Source of the DNA: Kitasatospora papulosa
Lineage (GTDB): Bacteria; Actinomycetota; Actinomycetes; Streptomycetales; Streptomycetaceae
NCBI RefSeq assembly: GCF_000717245.1
Contig: NZ_JNYQ01000001.1
Location: 1,054,001 to 1,118,000 of the forward strand
Direction: 5' to 3'
Length of the DNA stretch: 64,000 nucleotides
The notes under the pieces are model-generated. The model searched no databases, was not told the DNA's origin, and saw nothing but the letters and a program-made list of their open reading frames with translations. How positions within the stretch are numbered: position 1 is the stretch's first letter; each line of letters begins with the position of its first letter. Of this stretch, positions 1 to 9,444 are shown in pieces. Position numbers and translations under genes: made by a program.

Positions 1-1791
1 ACGACCATCGGCGACCGTACGGCGCTGAAGCCGCCGGAGTCGCTGTTCTGCACCAGTGCCAACGAGTGCGACCCCAGCAAGATCGGCCCGAACGACTCCA
101 ACGACCCCGGCATGGGCGCCTGCACCCGCAGCGACCTGTACTGCTGGTGGAACAAGTCGATCCCGGCGACCACCTGGAAGAACTGCGCCGCCGGGGTCTG
201 CGGCAACGCGATCCACCGGTTCGACAGCACCTATCCCGAACAGCCGGACGAGAACTCCTACGCGCCACGCTGCTCGGGCGGGGTCCCGAGCGACGCCCTG
301 GTCGTCGACGACGTACCGAGCGGCATCCGGCCGTCCGGGTCGGCCAACCGCTGCCCGTCGGCGGTGTCCTCCGCGGGCAGCTTCGAGTTCACCTTCGCCG
401 ATTCGGGCGGCTTCTACCCGGGCAAGATCGACCTGCACCAGATCGGAGCCGGCTACAGCAACCACTTCTGGTTCACCCACAGCCGCAAGACCGGCACCAC
501 CGACGCCAACCGCCTCAACACCACGGGCACCTGGAAGCTGGGCAAGGCGCTCAACGGCTGGTCCCGGGTGATGGTGCACATCCCCGACCACGGGGCGCAC
601 ACCCAGCAGGCCAAGTACGAGATCGACACCGGCTCCGGCTCGTTCACCCGCACCCGGTACGTCAACCAGAAGATCAAGGCCAACACCTGGGTCTCGCTGG
701 GCGTGTACAACATGAGCGGCACACCCCGGGTCCGCCTCGGCAGCCAGACCGCGGACGGGGACGGCAGCGAGGACGTGGCCTGGGACGCGGTGGCCTTCCA
801 GCCGCTGCCGGCCAAGCCGAAGCACATCGTGGCCGTCCTCGGCGACTCCTACACCTCGGGTGAGGGCGCCGGCGACTACAGCCCCGAGTCCGACGCGGAC
901 CACGGCACCGACCGCTGGAACGCCTGCCGGCGCAGCGACAACGCCTGGTCCCGGAAGGTCGTCCTGCCGGGCACCTCGACCCCGCTGGGCCAGCTCTCGG
1001 ACGACTGGAGCTCCACGGCCGAACTCGGCTTCGTGGCCTGCTCGGGGGCGATGACCAGGAACGTCTGGAACAGTCCGTTCGACGCCGGCTCGCAGAGTTT
1101 CGGCGAAGGGCAGTTCAAGGAGATCAACCAGGTCAACTCCGGGGTGCTCACCCCGGAGACCACCCTGGTGATGCTCACCCTGGGCGGCAACGACGGCGGC
1201 GGGTTCACCAACGCCATGATGGACTGCGCGGGCATCGGGACCAACTGCAACGAGGACCCGAACTTCCTGCCCAAGTACAAGGGCATCGTCGACCAGACGA
1301 TGATCCCCAACCTGTCCAGCACCCTGAGCGACATCGCGCTCAAGGCGCCGAACGCGCAGATCGTGCTCATGGGCTATCCGGAACTGCTCAGCCGCACGGT
1401 CAAGTGCGCCGGTTCGCTCTACTACATGATGCCGGAGGTCGCGGCGCTGGCCGAGCTGGTCAACCACGCCGACTCCCAGCAGGAGAAGCTGGTGGGGCAG
1501 CTCAAGACCGGTGGCATGAAGATCGCGTACGCGAACCCGGTCGACGCCTTCGTCGGTCACGCGGGCTGCGACGACCCCGAGTGGATCAACAAGATCGTCA
1601 TCGGCCCGAACGGCGACGGCGACTTCCATCAGGGTGACCCGGTCACCAAGGTCAGCGGTTCCTGCACGGCGGACTGGCTGCCCGAGGGATGCCTCAGCCG
1701 CGAGTCCTTCCACCCGAAGTCCGACGGAACCACGGGATACGCGAACGTGATGAAGTCGAGACTGACCGCACTCGGATATACGGGCTCGTGA
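1..1791 (+). CDS. secreted SGNH/GDSL-family hydrolase, 5' end outside window
   Basis: The reading frame is open from base 1, so the start and any signal peptide lie upstream. The C-terminal half is an SGNH esterase/lipase domain: block I is GDSYTSGEGAG near base 841 (nucleophile Ser), block III is GGNDGGG near 1180, and the last block is SFHPKSDGT near 1705, which holds the catalytic His. The roughly 270 residues before it are Cys-rich (several CxxG and WWNK-type segments), have no family I can name, and look like a beta-rich extracellular binding module. A secreted esterase acting on lipid or acylated polysaccharide is inferred from the family. The substrate cannot be read from sequence. Confidence 0.85.
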   Translation, partial: TTIGDRTALKPPESLFCTSANECDPSKIGPNDSNDPGMGACTRSDLYCWWNKSIPATTWKNCAAGVCGNAIHRFDSTYPEQPDENSYAPRCSGGVPSDALVVDDVPSGIRPSGSANRCPSAVSSAGSFEFTFADSGGFYPGKIDLHQIGAGYSNHFWFTHSRKTGTTDANRLNTTGTWKLGKALNGWSRVMVHIPDHGAHTQQAKYEIDTGSGSFTRTRYVNQKIKANTWVSLGVYNMSGTPRVRLGSQTADGDGSEDVAWDAVAFQPLPAKPKHIVAVLGDSYTSGEGAGDYSPESDADHGTDRWNACRRSDNAWSRKVVLPGTSTPLGQLSDDWSSTAELGFVACSGAMTRNVWNSPFDAGSQSFGEGQFKEINQVNSGVLTPETTLVMLTLGGNDGGGFTNAMMDCAGIGTNCNEDPNFLPKYKGIVDQTMIPNLSSTLSDIALKAPNAQIVLMGYPELLSRTVKCAGSLYYMMPEVAALAELVNHADSQQEKLVGQLKTGGMKIAYANPVDAFVGHAGCDDPEWINKIVIGPNGDGDFHQGDPVTKVSGSCTADWLPEGCLSRESFHPKSDGTTGYANVMKSRLTALGYTGS

Positions 1792-1812
1792 TGCGGTACG
1801 ACCGTCGGTGAG

Positions 1813-2286
1813 ATGAGCGAGCACACGGAACACCCTCCGACGGGCCGGCCGGCCGGACGCGCCAAGGCGCGCCGGCCGGCCGGCGCCGTCGTCGTCGTGA
1901 CGGTCGCCCTGGCGGCGCTGGTCCTGGCCGCCGCGGGCACGCTCCTGTGGTGGCTGGGGGACCGGCTGCCCGAAGGGGCCGACCGCACACGTACGGAGAA
2001 CCAGCGCCTCCAGGTGGAGGGCCTCGCCCGGCAGCTGGCGGACGCGGTTCGGGACGGGGAACTCACGGACTCGGAGATCGGCCGCGTCGCGCGGGCCGAC
2101 CCCTGGCGGGTGGACCGGTCCGACGACGGGGCCGTACGCGTCGTGGTCACGACCGTCCCGGCCCTGGCCGACGAACCCGCCTCCTGCACGGAGTTCACCC
2201 TCCCGGCCCCGCTGGGGCCCGGCACGGAGGCCGTCCACCACCCGGCGAAGGGGGACTGCCCGGTACGCGACCGAACACCGCCGTGA
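1813..2286 (+). CDS. small single-pass membrane protein of unknown function
   Basis: 157 residues. A basic N-terminus is followed by one strongly hydrophobic segment at about residues 24-47, then a roughly 110-residue outside domain with two Cys (in ASCTEF and GDCPVR) that could form a disulphide. I do not recognise a family. It starts 21 bases after the hydrolase stop on the same strand, so co-transcription with the SGNH gene is likely. It could be an accessory membrane partner, but nothing in the sequence proves that. Confidence 0.65.
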   Translation: MSEHTEHPPTGRPAGRAKARRPAGAVVVVTVALAALVLAAAGTLLWWLGDRLPEGADRTRTENQRLQVEGLARQLADAVRDGELTDSEIGRVARADPWRVDRSDDGAVRVVVTTVPALADEPASCTEFTLPAPLGPGTEAVHHPAKGDCPVRDRTPP

Positions 2287-2332
2287 CCGGGGCCCCGCCG
2301 GGGACCGCTCCGGTCCCCCGCCGGGTCCCGCC

Positions 2333-2369
2333 GAGGGGCCGGGCCGCGCCTGCCGCGGTCCGGCCCCTC
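2333..2369. terminator. bidirectional terminator between convergent genes
   Basis: A 16-bp inverted repeat (2333-2348 and 2354-2369, one mismatch) with a 5-base loop lies between the converging membrane-protein and hydrolase genes. Confidence 0.7.
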
Positions 2370-2390
2370 GCCCGTCGGCGGGCCCGGCCG

Positions 2391-3164
2391 TCAGCCCCGG
2401 GCGAGGAACGAGGCGATGGCCTCGGCGAACCCGGGGTCGCGCACGGCCGTCAGATGGTCTCCCGGCAGCACGGTCAGCTCCGCCCCCGCGATCGCCGAGG
2501 CCAGCACCTCCGGGCGGGTCGCCAGGGGGTCGCCCGCACCGGCGAGGACGAGCGTGGGGACCGTGATCCGGTCCAGCGGCAGCGCACCCCGGTGCACGGC
2601 CCGTATCTGCGCGGCCAGCGCCAGCCGGTCACCGCCCGCCGTGTCGGCCAGCACCCGGAAGGCCCTGGTCCGCTCGGGTGCGTCCGCCGCGTCCTCGGCG
2701 GTGAGGGCGGCCGAGACCAGCTCGGGAGGCATCACCCGGGTGTCCAGCCCGCCCACCTCGACCGCGCCCGCGCCGATCCCCCCGGTCACCAGGCGACTGA
2801 TCCGGCTGTCCTGCGCCGCGGCCAGGACGGCCACCACGGCGCCCATCGAATAGCCCGCCACGTGCACCTCGTCGGCGCCGATCCGGTCGATCAGCAGACG
2901 CACGTCACGGGCCATCAGCGACTCGCCGTAGTGCGTGTCGTCATGGGGCCGGTCCGACGCGCCGTGGCCGCGCGCGTCCAGGGCGTACACCCGGCGTCCC
3001 CGCGCCACGAGCGCCTCGACGACCCCCGGGCCCTCCCAGTTCAGCCGGGCGTGCGCGGCGAAGCCGTGGAGCAGTACCACCGGCGGCAGGGCCCCGTCCG
3101 GGTTCCGGGACCAGGACCAGTACCGCAGGGTCAAACCGTCGTGTGTACGCAATTCATCAGTCAT
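2391..3164 (-). CDS. alpha/beta-fold hydrolase
   Basis: 257 residues, normal length for a one-domain alpha/beta hydrolase. It has the oxyanion-hole motif LLHGFAAH at about residue 31, the strand-loop DARGHGASD at about 63-71, and the nucleophile elbow GYSMGA with Ser106. The catalytic His is probably the one in LPGDHLTAV near the C-terminus. The cap region is short. The substrate is unknown. It is divergent from the LAL regulator at 3325. A TAACGT hexamer ends six bases before the ATG, so the mRNA is probably leaderless. Confidence 0.85.
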   Translation of the reverse strand: MTDELRTHDGLTLRYWSWSRNPDGALPPVVLLHGFAAHARLNWEGPGVVEALVARGRRVYALDARGHGASDRPHDDTHYGESLMARDVRLLIDRIGADEVHVAGYSMGAVVAVLAAAQDSRISRLVTGGIGAGAVEVGGLDTRVMPPELVSAALTAEDAADAPERTRAFRVLADTAGGDRLALAAQIRAVHRGALPLDRITVPTLVLAGAGDPLATRPEVLASAIAGAELTVLPGDHLTAVRDPGFAEAIASFLARG

Positions 3165-3170
3165 GCACCG

Positions 3171-3176
3171 ACGTTA
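3171..3176 (-). promoter_or_regulatory. -10 element of the alpha/beta hydrolase gene (leaderless)
   Basis: TAACGT on the minus strand, six bases upstream of the ATG, so transcription should begin at or next to the start codon. The divergent LAL gene has the same hexamer at the same distance. Confidence 0.55.
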
Positions 3177-3312
3177 CGGGCGCCCGCAGCCGAACGGTCC
3201 CGTACTGTGCCCCGGCACAGCGCGTACGACGTTCCGTTGGGAGCCCGCACCGCTCCGCGCCGGCCGGGAACCGGAGGCGGACGCGAGCCTTCCGACGCTG
3301 TTTACGCGGAAG

Positions 3313-3318
3313 TAACGT
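3313..3318 (+). promoter_or_regulatory. -10 element of the LAL regulator gene (leaderless)
   Basis: TAACGT ends six bases before GTG 3325. It mirrors the hexamer at 3171-3176 that faces the other way. No good -35 is seen. Confidence 0.55.
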
Positions 3319-3324
3319 GCGGGT

Positions 3325-6132
3325 GTGACCCCATCGACGACCGTGCACAGTCCGCTCCGGCTGTACGGACGAAGCGGTGAACTGGCCATCCTGGAAACCC
3401 TGTTGGGAAAGCTGCGGACAGGGGACGGCGGAGCCCTCGTGCTGACCGCGCCGCCCGGCCTCGGCCGTACCGCCCTGCTGCGGCAGGCCGCCGCCCACTA
3501 CCTCCGGGGACACGGCGGCCCCGTGCTGTACGCCTCCGCCGCCCCCACCGAACAGCGACTTCCCTACAGCGGACTCCACGCCCTGCTCTGCTCCGCCCCC
3601 GGCCCGCTGCCCCTCGCACCCGACACGGTCCTGAGTTCCGGGATCAGCCCCGGCGCCCTGCTCGGGCTCCTGCGCGCCCTGGGCGCCGAACAGCCCCTGC
3701 TGGTCTGCGTGGACGACGCCCACCTCTGGGACCCCGACTCCCGGGCCGCGCTCGGCTTCGCCGCCCGCAGACTGGGCGCGGGCAGCCGCGTCGCGGTGGT
3801 GATCGGCGCGGCCGACGAGACGGCCTTCGCCGGGCTGCCCGCCCTGCGCCTCGGCCCGCTGGACGACGACGCGGCGACCGCGCTCCTGGACCGGCTCACC
3901 GACGGCGCCGCCGACGTCGACCCCGTCGTGCGCAGCGAACTCCTGCGGGAAGCGGCCGGGAATCCACGTCTGCTGGCCGGGCTCGCGGGGCGGCTCACCC
4001 CCGGCCAGCTGGCGGGACGGACCGCGCTGCCGTACCCGCTGCCCGGCGGCGAGAGCGTCCTCGACGCCCACGCCGCCCACCTGGACGGGCTGTCCTGTGA
4101 CACCCACACCCTGCTCCTGCTGGCCGCGGCGGCGGAGGAGCACGAGCCGGACGGGGCGGGCTCCGACGCGGCCCTGCTGCTGCGGGCGGGGGTCCGCGCC
4201 GGACTCTCCGCCTCCCACCTCGACCGGGTGCTCTTCGCGCCGGCCGGCAGCGCGGGGGCACTCCAGCGCGCGGGGAGCCGGGTCCACTTCAGCCACCCGC
4301 TGCTGCGCCGCGCGGTCCTGCACCGGGCACCCCCCGGCCGCCGCCGCGCCGTGCACGAACTGCTCGCCGGACTGCTCGGCGGCGGTGAACCGGACCGCGC
4401 GCGGCTGCCCGCACTCGTCCAGAAGGCCTGCGCGTCCACCGGGCCGGACGCCGGTCTCGCCGAACAGCTGGAGAGGGCGGCCACCGCCCCGCGCCCGCAC
4501 GGCGAACGCTCCGCCGCGCTGGCCCGGGCCGCCGCGCTCTCCACGGACGACGCCCTGCGCGCGGCCCGGTTCACCGCCGCCGCCGAACAGGCGCGGCTGG
4601 CCGGCGACACCGGCCGGGCCCGCGCCATGCTGGCCCGTGTCGGCCCCCACCTCGCCGAAGGCGCCGCCCCCTACGTGCGCGGCATGCTCGCGCTCCGGGA
4701 CGGACCCGTCGCCGACGCCCGCGAGGCGCTCCTGGCCGCGGCGGAGCTGCTGGCGCCCCACGACCCGCGCCGCACTCTGGACGCGTTGTTCGGGGCCGCG
4801 GAGGCGGCCTGGGCCATGGGGGACGCCATCGCGTACCTGGACGCCATGAACCGCGTCCCCGTCGCCGCGGCCGACCGGCCGACGGCCCAGTACCGCGCCG
4901 GGATGTGCGCCGTGCTCGCCGGCCACCCCGACCGGGGCCACGCCCTCCTGCGGTGCTGCCTCGACTCCGCCGCCCGCGCCGAGGACGCGGGCGAGCTCCT
5001 GCGGGCAGGTGCCTGTGCCCTGGTGCTCGGCGAGGTCGACGCCGCGTGCCGGGCCGGCGCGCGCGCCCTGGCCGTCGTACGCACCCGGGGGCCCGAGGCG
5101 CTGCTGCCGCACGCCCTGGAGCAACTCGCGTACGCCGAGCTGCGCTCCGGGCAGCACGCCAGGGCCCGCGCGCACGCGCTGGAAGGGCTGCACGCGGCCC
5201 GCCGTACCGGCCAGCGGAACTCCGCCGCCCATCTGCACGCCGTGCTCGCCCTCGCCGCATCGGTGGAGGGGCCGGCCGAGGCGTGCGCGGCGCACGCCGA
5301 CGCGGCGCTGACCGGGGCGGGCCCGCACGGCCTGGCGCAGGCGGCCACGCTCGCCACCTGGGCGGTCGCCCGCGCCGACCTGGCGGCCGGCCGGCCCGGA
5401 GAGGCCGCGGCCCGGCTCGGTCCGCTGGTCAGGCCGGGCCCGGGGACGGGACACTTCGCCACCCGGATGCTCGCCGTGCCCTGCTACGTCGAGGCGGTGG
5501 TGCTCTCCGGGCGCGCACACGAGGCCGGCGGCGAACTCGCCGTCGCCGTTCAGGAGTTCACCCTGTGGACCACACGGACGACCGATCCGCAGGTCCCCGC
5601 CCAGCTGGCCCGCTGCCGGGCCCTGCTGGCGCCCGCCGAGGAGGCCGCCGCCCGGTACGAGGAGGCGCTGGCCCACCACGACCGCGCGGGCGGCGACTTC
5701 GAACGCGCCCGCACCCGGCTGCTCCAGGGCCAGCTGCTGCGCCGGCTGCGCCGTACCCGTGAGGCCCGCGGTCCGTTGCGGGACGCGCTGGTCGCGTTCG
5801 AACGCTGCTCTGCCCGGGCCTGGGCCGGGCGGGCCGCGGGGGAGCTGAGGGCCGCCGGGGAGGCGGTGGACGCGCCGGACCGGAGCGGTCCGGGGCCGCT
5901 GGCCGCGCTGACCCCGCAGCAGCAGCGGATCGCCCGCTGTGTCGCCGAGGGCGCCACCAACCGTGAGGTGGCGGTGCGGCTCTCGGTCAGCCCGCGTACC
6001 GTCGACCACCACCTCCGCAACGTCTTCGCCGCCCTCGGCGTCCGGTCCCGGACCGAGCTCGCACGGCTGCTGGACCGCGGGGGCGGGGCGAGGTTGCAGG
6101 ACCGTGATGAGAAGAAGCGCGCAGACCTCTAG
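3325..6132 (+). CDS. large LuxR-family (LAL) transcriptional regulator
   Basis: 935 residues, typical for LAL regulators (about 900-1000). An N-terminal AAA/NTPase region carries a P-loop at about residues 42-50 (APPGLGRTA) in which the usual Lys is Arg48, and a Walker B-like LLVCVDDAHLWD. A long Ala/Leu/Arg-rich helical, TPR-like middle follows. The C-terminus is a LuxR/GerE helix-turn-helix (LTPQQQRIARCVAEG to NREVAVRLSVSPRTVDHHLRNVFAALG) near bases 5905-6060. LAL proteins usually activate nearby pathways in response to a ligand; the target here is unknown. The K-to-R change may weaken ATP hydrolysis. The divergent alpha/beta hydrolase is a possible target. Confidence 0.9.
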   Translation: MTPSTTVHSPLRLYGRSGELAILETLLGKLRTGDGGALVLTAPPGLGRTALLRQAAAHYLRGHGGPVLYASAAPTEQRLPYSGLHALLCSAPGPLPLAPDTVLSSGISPGALLGLLRALGAEQPLLVCVDDAHLWDPDSRAALGFAARRLGAGSRVAVVIGAADETAFAGLPALRLGPLDDDAATALLDRLTDGAADVDPVVRSELLREAAGNPRLLAGLAGRLTPGQLAGRTALPYPLPGGESVLDAHAAHLDGLSCDTHTLLLLAAAAEEHEPDGAGSDAALLLRAGVRAGLSASHLDRVLFAPAGSAGALQRAGSRVHFSHPLLRRAVLHRAPPGRRRAVHELLAGLLGGGEPDRARLPALVQKACASTGPDAGLAEQLERAATAPRPHGERSAALARAAALSTDDALRAARFTAAAEQARLAGDTGRARAMLARVGPHLAEGAAPYVRGMLALRDGPVADAREALLAAAELLAPHDPRRTLDALFGAAEAAWAMGDAIAYLDAMNRVPVAAADRPTAQYRAGMCAVLAGHPDRGHALLRCCLDSAARAEDAGELLRAGACALVLGEVDAACRAGARALAVVRTRGPEALLPHALEQLAYAELRSGQHARARAHALEGLHAARRTGQRNSAAHLHAVLALAASVEGPAEACAAHADAALTGAGPHGLAQAATLATWAVARADLAAGRPGEAAARLGPLVRPGPGTGHFATRMLAVPCYVEAVVLSGRAHEAGGELAVAVQEFTLWTTRTTDPQVPAQLARCRALLAPAEEAAARYEEALAHHDRAGGDFERARTRLLQGQLLRRLRRTREARGPLRDALVAFERCSARAWAGRAAGELRAAGEAVDAPDRSGPGPLAALTPQQQRIARCVAEGATNREVAVRLSVSPRTVDHHLRNVFAALGVRSRTELARLLDRGGGARLQDRDEKKRADL

Positions 6133-6259
6133 GTACCGACCGGGCGGTATGCCATTCTGCGGTCGTCAGGATCGATCGGTGTGCGCCTGCCCAATGCCGG
6201 GCCGGGCGCACACCGGGGCCGGCCCCACCGCAGCCGGCCGATTCCCGGTGGAGGCCGCC

Positions 6260-7609
6260 ATGCCGCAGGTCGTACGTTCACGGATCAGGGCGCCGCACGG
6301 ACCGCCCCCCGTCACCCCGTTGCCGCACCGCGCCCGCTCCCTCGCCGACCGCGAGGCCGTCGCCGTGCTCCACCGGGCGGCCCGGGTGCTCCTGGACAGG
6401 CTGCCGGAACTGACGGACCGGCTGGTCGAGGCGCTGCGCGAGCAGGAGCCCACCTACCGCGCCGCGATGGAGGCCGAACCCACCGAGATCTGGCAGGAGG
6501 TCCACCACTCGCTGCGGCACAACGTCGCCTCCCTGATCCAGCCCAGGGAATTCCGCGAGGCGGCCCACCGCACCTCCCGGTGGATCGGCGAGAACCGGGC
6601 CGAACAGGGCGTACCGCTCGACGCGGTCATGCACGCCTTCCGGATGGGCGGGGCCATGGTCTGGCAGGACCTCGTGGACGACACGGCCCGGCGCCACCCC
6701 GAGGACACCCGGCTGCTGGTCCATGTGGCCGCCGACGTCTGGAACTTCGTCGACGAGCACTGCGCCGTGGTGGCGGAGGCGTACCGGCAGGCCGAACGGC
6801 GGCTCTCCTGGCGCCGCGAGAACCAGCAGCGCCTGATGACGGCGGCCCTGCTGGACGGCACCGCCCGGATCGCGGACCTGCCGGACGCCGCGGCGGCGCT
6901 GGAGCTCCCCGTGCAGGGGCGGTACGCGGTGCTCGCGGTCGCCGGCGCCCGCCGCGCCCCGCACGGCACCGGGCGTCCGCCGCTGAGCCTGGCCGACGGG
7001 ACTCCCGCCCTCTGGTACACGGCGGGGGACGTGGACCTGGCGATCCTGCCCCTGGGGACGGCTCCGCCCGCGGCCGACGCGGAACCGCCGCGCGACGGCG
7101 GCCCGGAGAGCGTCCCGGACCCCGGCGCCGTCGGCTCCCACGGTGAACTCGCCTCGCTCGCGGCCGGTCTGACGGTGCCTCCGGGAGCCCGCGTGGGCGT
7201 CAGCTCCGTCGTCGACGGACTCGCCTCCGTCGGTGACGCCCGGCGCCTCGCGGAGACGGCGCTGCGGTCCTGCCCCGCCTCCGGCGGCACCGTCCTGCTC
7301 GACGAGCACCTGCCCACCGCCCTCGTCGTGTCCTCGCCCGGTCTCGGAGCCGCGCTCGCCGACCGGGTCCTCGGGCCGCTGGACCGGCTCGACCCCGCCG
7401 ACCGCGACGTGCTCATCGAGACCCTGACCGCCTGGCTCGACTCGGACGGCTCGGCGCAGCGGGCGGGGGCGAGGCTCTACTGCCACCGCAACACCGTGCT
7501 GAACCGGATGCGCCGGTTCGAGCAGCTCACGGGACGCTGCCTGACACGGCCCTCGGACGCGGTCGAGGTGTCCCTGGCCCTGGCGGCGCGACGGCTGCTG
7601 GCGGGCTGA
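6260..7609 (+). CDS. PucR-like / CdaR-type transcriptional regulator
   Basis: About 449 residues from ATG 6260, chosen because GGTGGAGG lies just upstream. The frame is open further 5' but there it overlaps the LAL gene in another frame. The N-terminal half is a helical sensor-like region (RsbRD-N-like segment around ALREQEPTYRAAMEAEPTEIW). The C-terminus is the PucR winged helix-turn-helix: DVLIETLTAWLDSDGS, then RLYCHRNTVLNRMRRFEQLTG. These regulators usually control purine, amino-acid or sugar-acid catabolism and the transport genes beside them. The symporter 193 bases downstream on the same strand is the obvious candidate target. Confidence 0.85.
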   Translation: MPQVVRSRIRAPHGPPPVTPLPHRARSLADREAVAVLHRAARVLLDRLPELTDRLVEALREQEPTYRAAMEAEPTEIWQEVHHSLRHNVASLIQPREFREAAHRTSRWIGENRAEQGVPLDAVMHAFRMGGAMVWQDLVDDTARRHPEDTRLLVHVAADVWNFVDEHCAVVAEAYRQAERRLSWRRENQQRLMTAALLDGTARIADLPDAAAALELPVQGRYAVLAVAGARRAPHGTGRPPLSLADGTPALWYTAGDVDLAILPLGTAPPAADAEPPRDGGPESVPDPGAVGSHGELASLAAGLTVPPGARVGVSSVVDGLASVGDARRLAETALRSCPASGGTVLLDEHLPTALVVSSPGLGAALADRVLGPLDRLDPADRDVLIETLTAWLDSDGSAQRAGARLYCHRNTVLNRMRRFEQLTGRCLTRPSDAVEVSLALAARRLLAG

Positions 7610-7802
7610 GACGCTCCGCCGCCCGGCGGGGGCACGGTGCGCGGCGGCGGTTCCGTTGTGCCGACGCACAGTCCTGCGCCGGGCGGGCTGTACCGGCGCC
7701 GCGCCCCGCGCCCGCCCCCTGTGCCGCCGGCGCCCCGGCTGCTGCCATGGCGCGCATGTCCTCAGCTGCCCCTTGCGGAGCCGTACCGGCGGAGCGAACC
7801 CG

Positions 7803-9407
7803 GTGAGCGGCGCGATCGACGCCCGGTCCCTGGCCGTGGTCATCTTCCTCGGCTTCGTCGCCGTCTCCCTGCTGCTGTGCGGGCTCGCGGCCGCCGACCA
7901 GGACGATCCCGAGCACTTCTACGCGGGAGGCGCGTCCCTCGGCCCCGTCGGAGCCGGACTGGCCATCGCCGGGGACTACGTCTCCGCCGCCACGCTGCTC
8001 TCCACCACCGGATCCGTGGCGCTCGCCGGATTCGACGGGCTGCTGTTCGCCCTGGCGACGGTCGCCTCACTGGCCCTGGTGATGCGCCTGTTCGCCGAAC
8101 GCCTGCGCCGGAAAGGCGTGTTCACCCTGGGCGACTTCCTCGCCGACCGGCTCGGTGACCCCCGGGTGCGCCGCGCGCTCGGCGTGGCCACCCTCGTCGT
8201 GCTGGCCCCGCTGCTGCTCGTCCAGCTCACCACCGCCGGGCGTGTCATGAGCTCCATGTTCGGGCTCCCCGACGGAGCGCTCACCGGCTGCACCGTGGCC
8301 TGCGGCGCCCTGATGGTCTGCTACTCGGCGTTCGGCGGGATGCGCGGCACCGGCTACATCCAGATCCTCAAGGTGGCCGTCGTCCTGGGCGCGGTCACGC
8401 TGCTCGCGGGACTCGTCCTGGCCCGCTTCGACTGGTCCCCGTCCGCCCTCTTCGACGCCGCCCGGGCCGGCAGCAAGGCGGGCGGCGACTACGCGCGCCC
8501 CGGGCTGCAGTTCGGCCACGGACCGGCCGGCACGCTCGACCTCGTCGGGTTCCAGGCCACCCTCCTGCTGGGCGCCGCCTGCATGCCGCACATCATGATG
8601 CGGCTCCATCCCGTCCGCGACGCCCGGACCGCGCGCCGGGCGGGCGTCTGGGCCGTCGGCCCCGTCGCCCTGCTGTGCGCCGGCATCGTCGTCGTCGGAC
8701 TCGGCGCCGCCGCGCTGGTGGGCCGGGACCTGCTGCACGCCGCGGACCCGGCGGGCGGCACCTCCCTGCTGATGGTGACCAGCGCCCTCGACCCCGGTGC
8801 GGCGGGCCCACGGGACAGCCCCCTGTTCGCGCTCGTGGCCTGCGCCGCGTTCGCCACCACCCTGGCCGCGGTCGCCGGGATCACCCTGGCCGCGGCCTCG
8901 TCCCTGGCACGGGACTTCACCGCGACGTCGGGAGCCCAGGGCGAGGGCAGGGCCTCCTCCAGGGAGATCAGGCGGGCGCGCCTGGCCGTCGCCGGGATCG
9001 GGGCGCTCGCCGTGCTCCTCTCGGCGTACACCCACGACCGCAACCCGCAGGTGCTGCTCTCCCTCTCGTTCGCGGCGGCCGCCTCCGTCCTGCCGCCCGT
9101 CCTGCTGTACGCCCTGTTCCGGCCGGGCTTCGACGCCCGCGGGGTGCGGTGGACCGTGTACGGGACGCTGCCGCTGATCGGCGTCCTGATGGTCCTGTCA
9201 CCGGCGTTCTCCGGCACGCCCGTCGCGCTCTTCCCGGAGTGGGACTTCGACGTCTTCCCCCTGCAGACCCCGGGCCTGGTCACGATCCCGGCGGGATTCC
9301 TCCTGGGACTGCTGGGGTCGCGGCGGGGCCCCGGGCCCGCGGCCCCCGGCGAGCGCCACCGTCACCGCGCCCGCTGGACGCCCTCCCGCGCACGGAGCGA
9401 CGCCTGA
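7803..9407 (+). CDS. sodium:solute symporter (SSS family, acetate/monocarboxylate type)
   Basis: About 534 residues from GTG 7803, preceded by CGGAGC at normal distance; the open frame before it has no membrane segments. Roughly 13 hydrophobic segments fit the SSS fold. Diagnostic parts are FYAGGASLGPVGAGLAIAGDY followed by SAATLL at about residues 39-64, and the cytoplasmic RLRRKGVFTLGDFLADR. This resembles ActP/MctC cation-acetate symporters. The small DUF485 partner often found upstream of actP is absent; a PucR-like regulator sits there instead. The substrate, probably a small monocarboxylate, is inferred. Confidence 0.85.
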   Translation: MSGAIDARSLAVVIFLGFVAVSLLLCGLAAADQDDPEHFYAGGASLGPVGAGLAIAGDYVSAATLLSTTGSVALAGFDGLLFALATVASLALVMRLFAERLRRKGVFTLGDFLADRLGDPRVRRALGVATLVVLAPLLLVQLTTAGRVMSSMFGLPDGALTGCTVACGALMVCYSAFGGMRGTGYIQILKVAVVLGAVTLLAGLVLARFDWSPSALFDAARAGSKAGGDYARPGLQFGHGPAGTLDLVGFQATLLLGAACMPHIMMRLHPVRDARTARRAGVWAVGPVALLCAGIVVVGLGAAALVGRDLLHAADPAGGTSLLMVTSALDPGAAGPRDSPLFALVACAAFATTLAAVAGITLAAASSLARDFTATSGAQGEGRASSREIRRARLAVAGIGALAVLLSAYTHDRNPQVLLSLSFAAAASVLPPVLLYALFRPGFDARGVRWTVYGTLPLIGVLMVLSPAFSGTPVALFPEWDFDVFPLQTPGLVTIPAGFLLGLLGSRRGPGPAAPGERHRHRARWTPSRARSDA

Positions 9408-9444
9408 GCGGGAGGGCGGGGGCCCCGGTGCGGGAGCGCCCGGT

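Noticed and set aside
3157..6012. Minus-strand open frame of 951 codons opposite the LAL regulator
   Set aside because: It is a GC-bias shadow: low-complexity Gly/Arg/Pro protein, no family, and a fully supported gene on the other strand.
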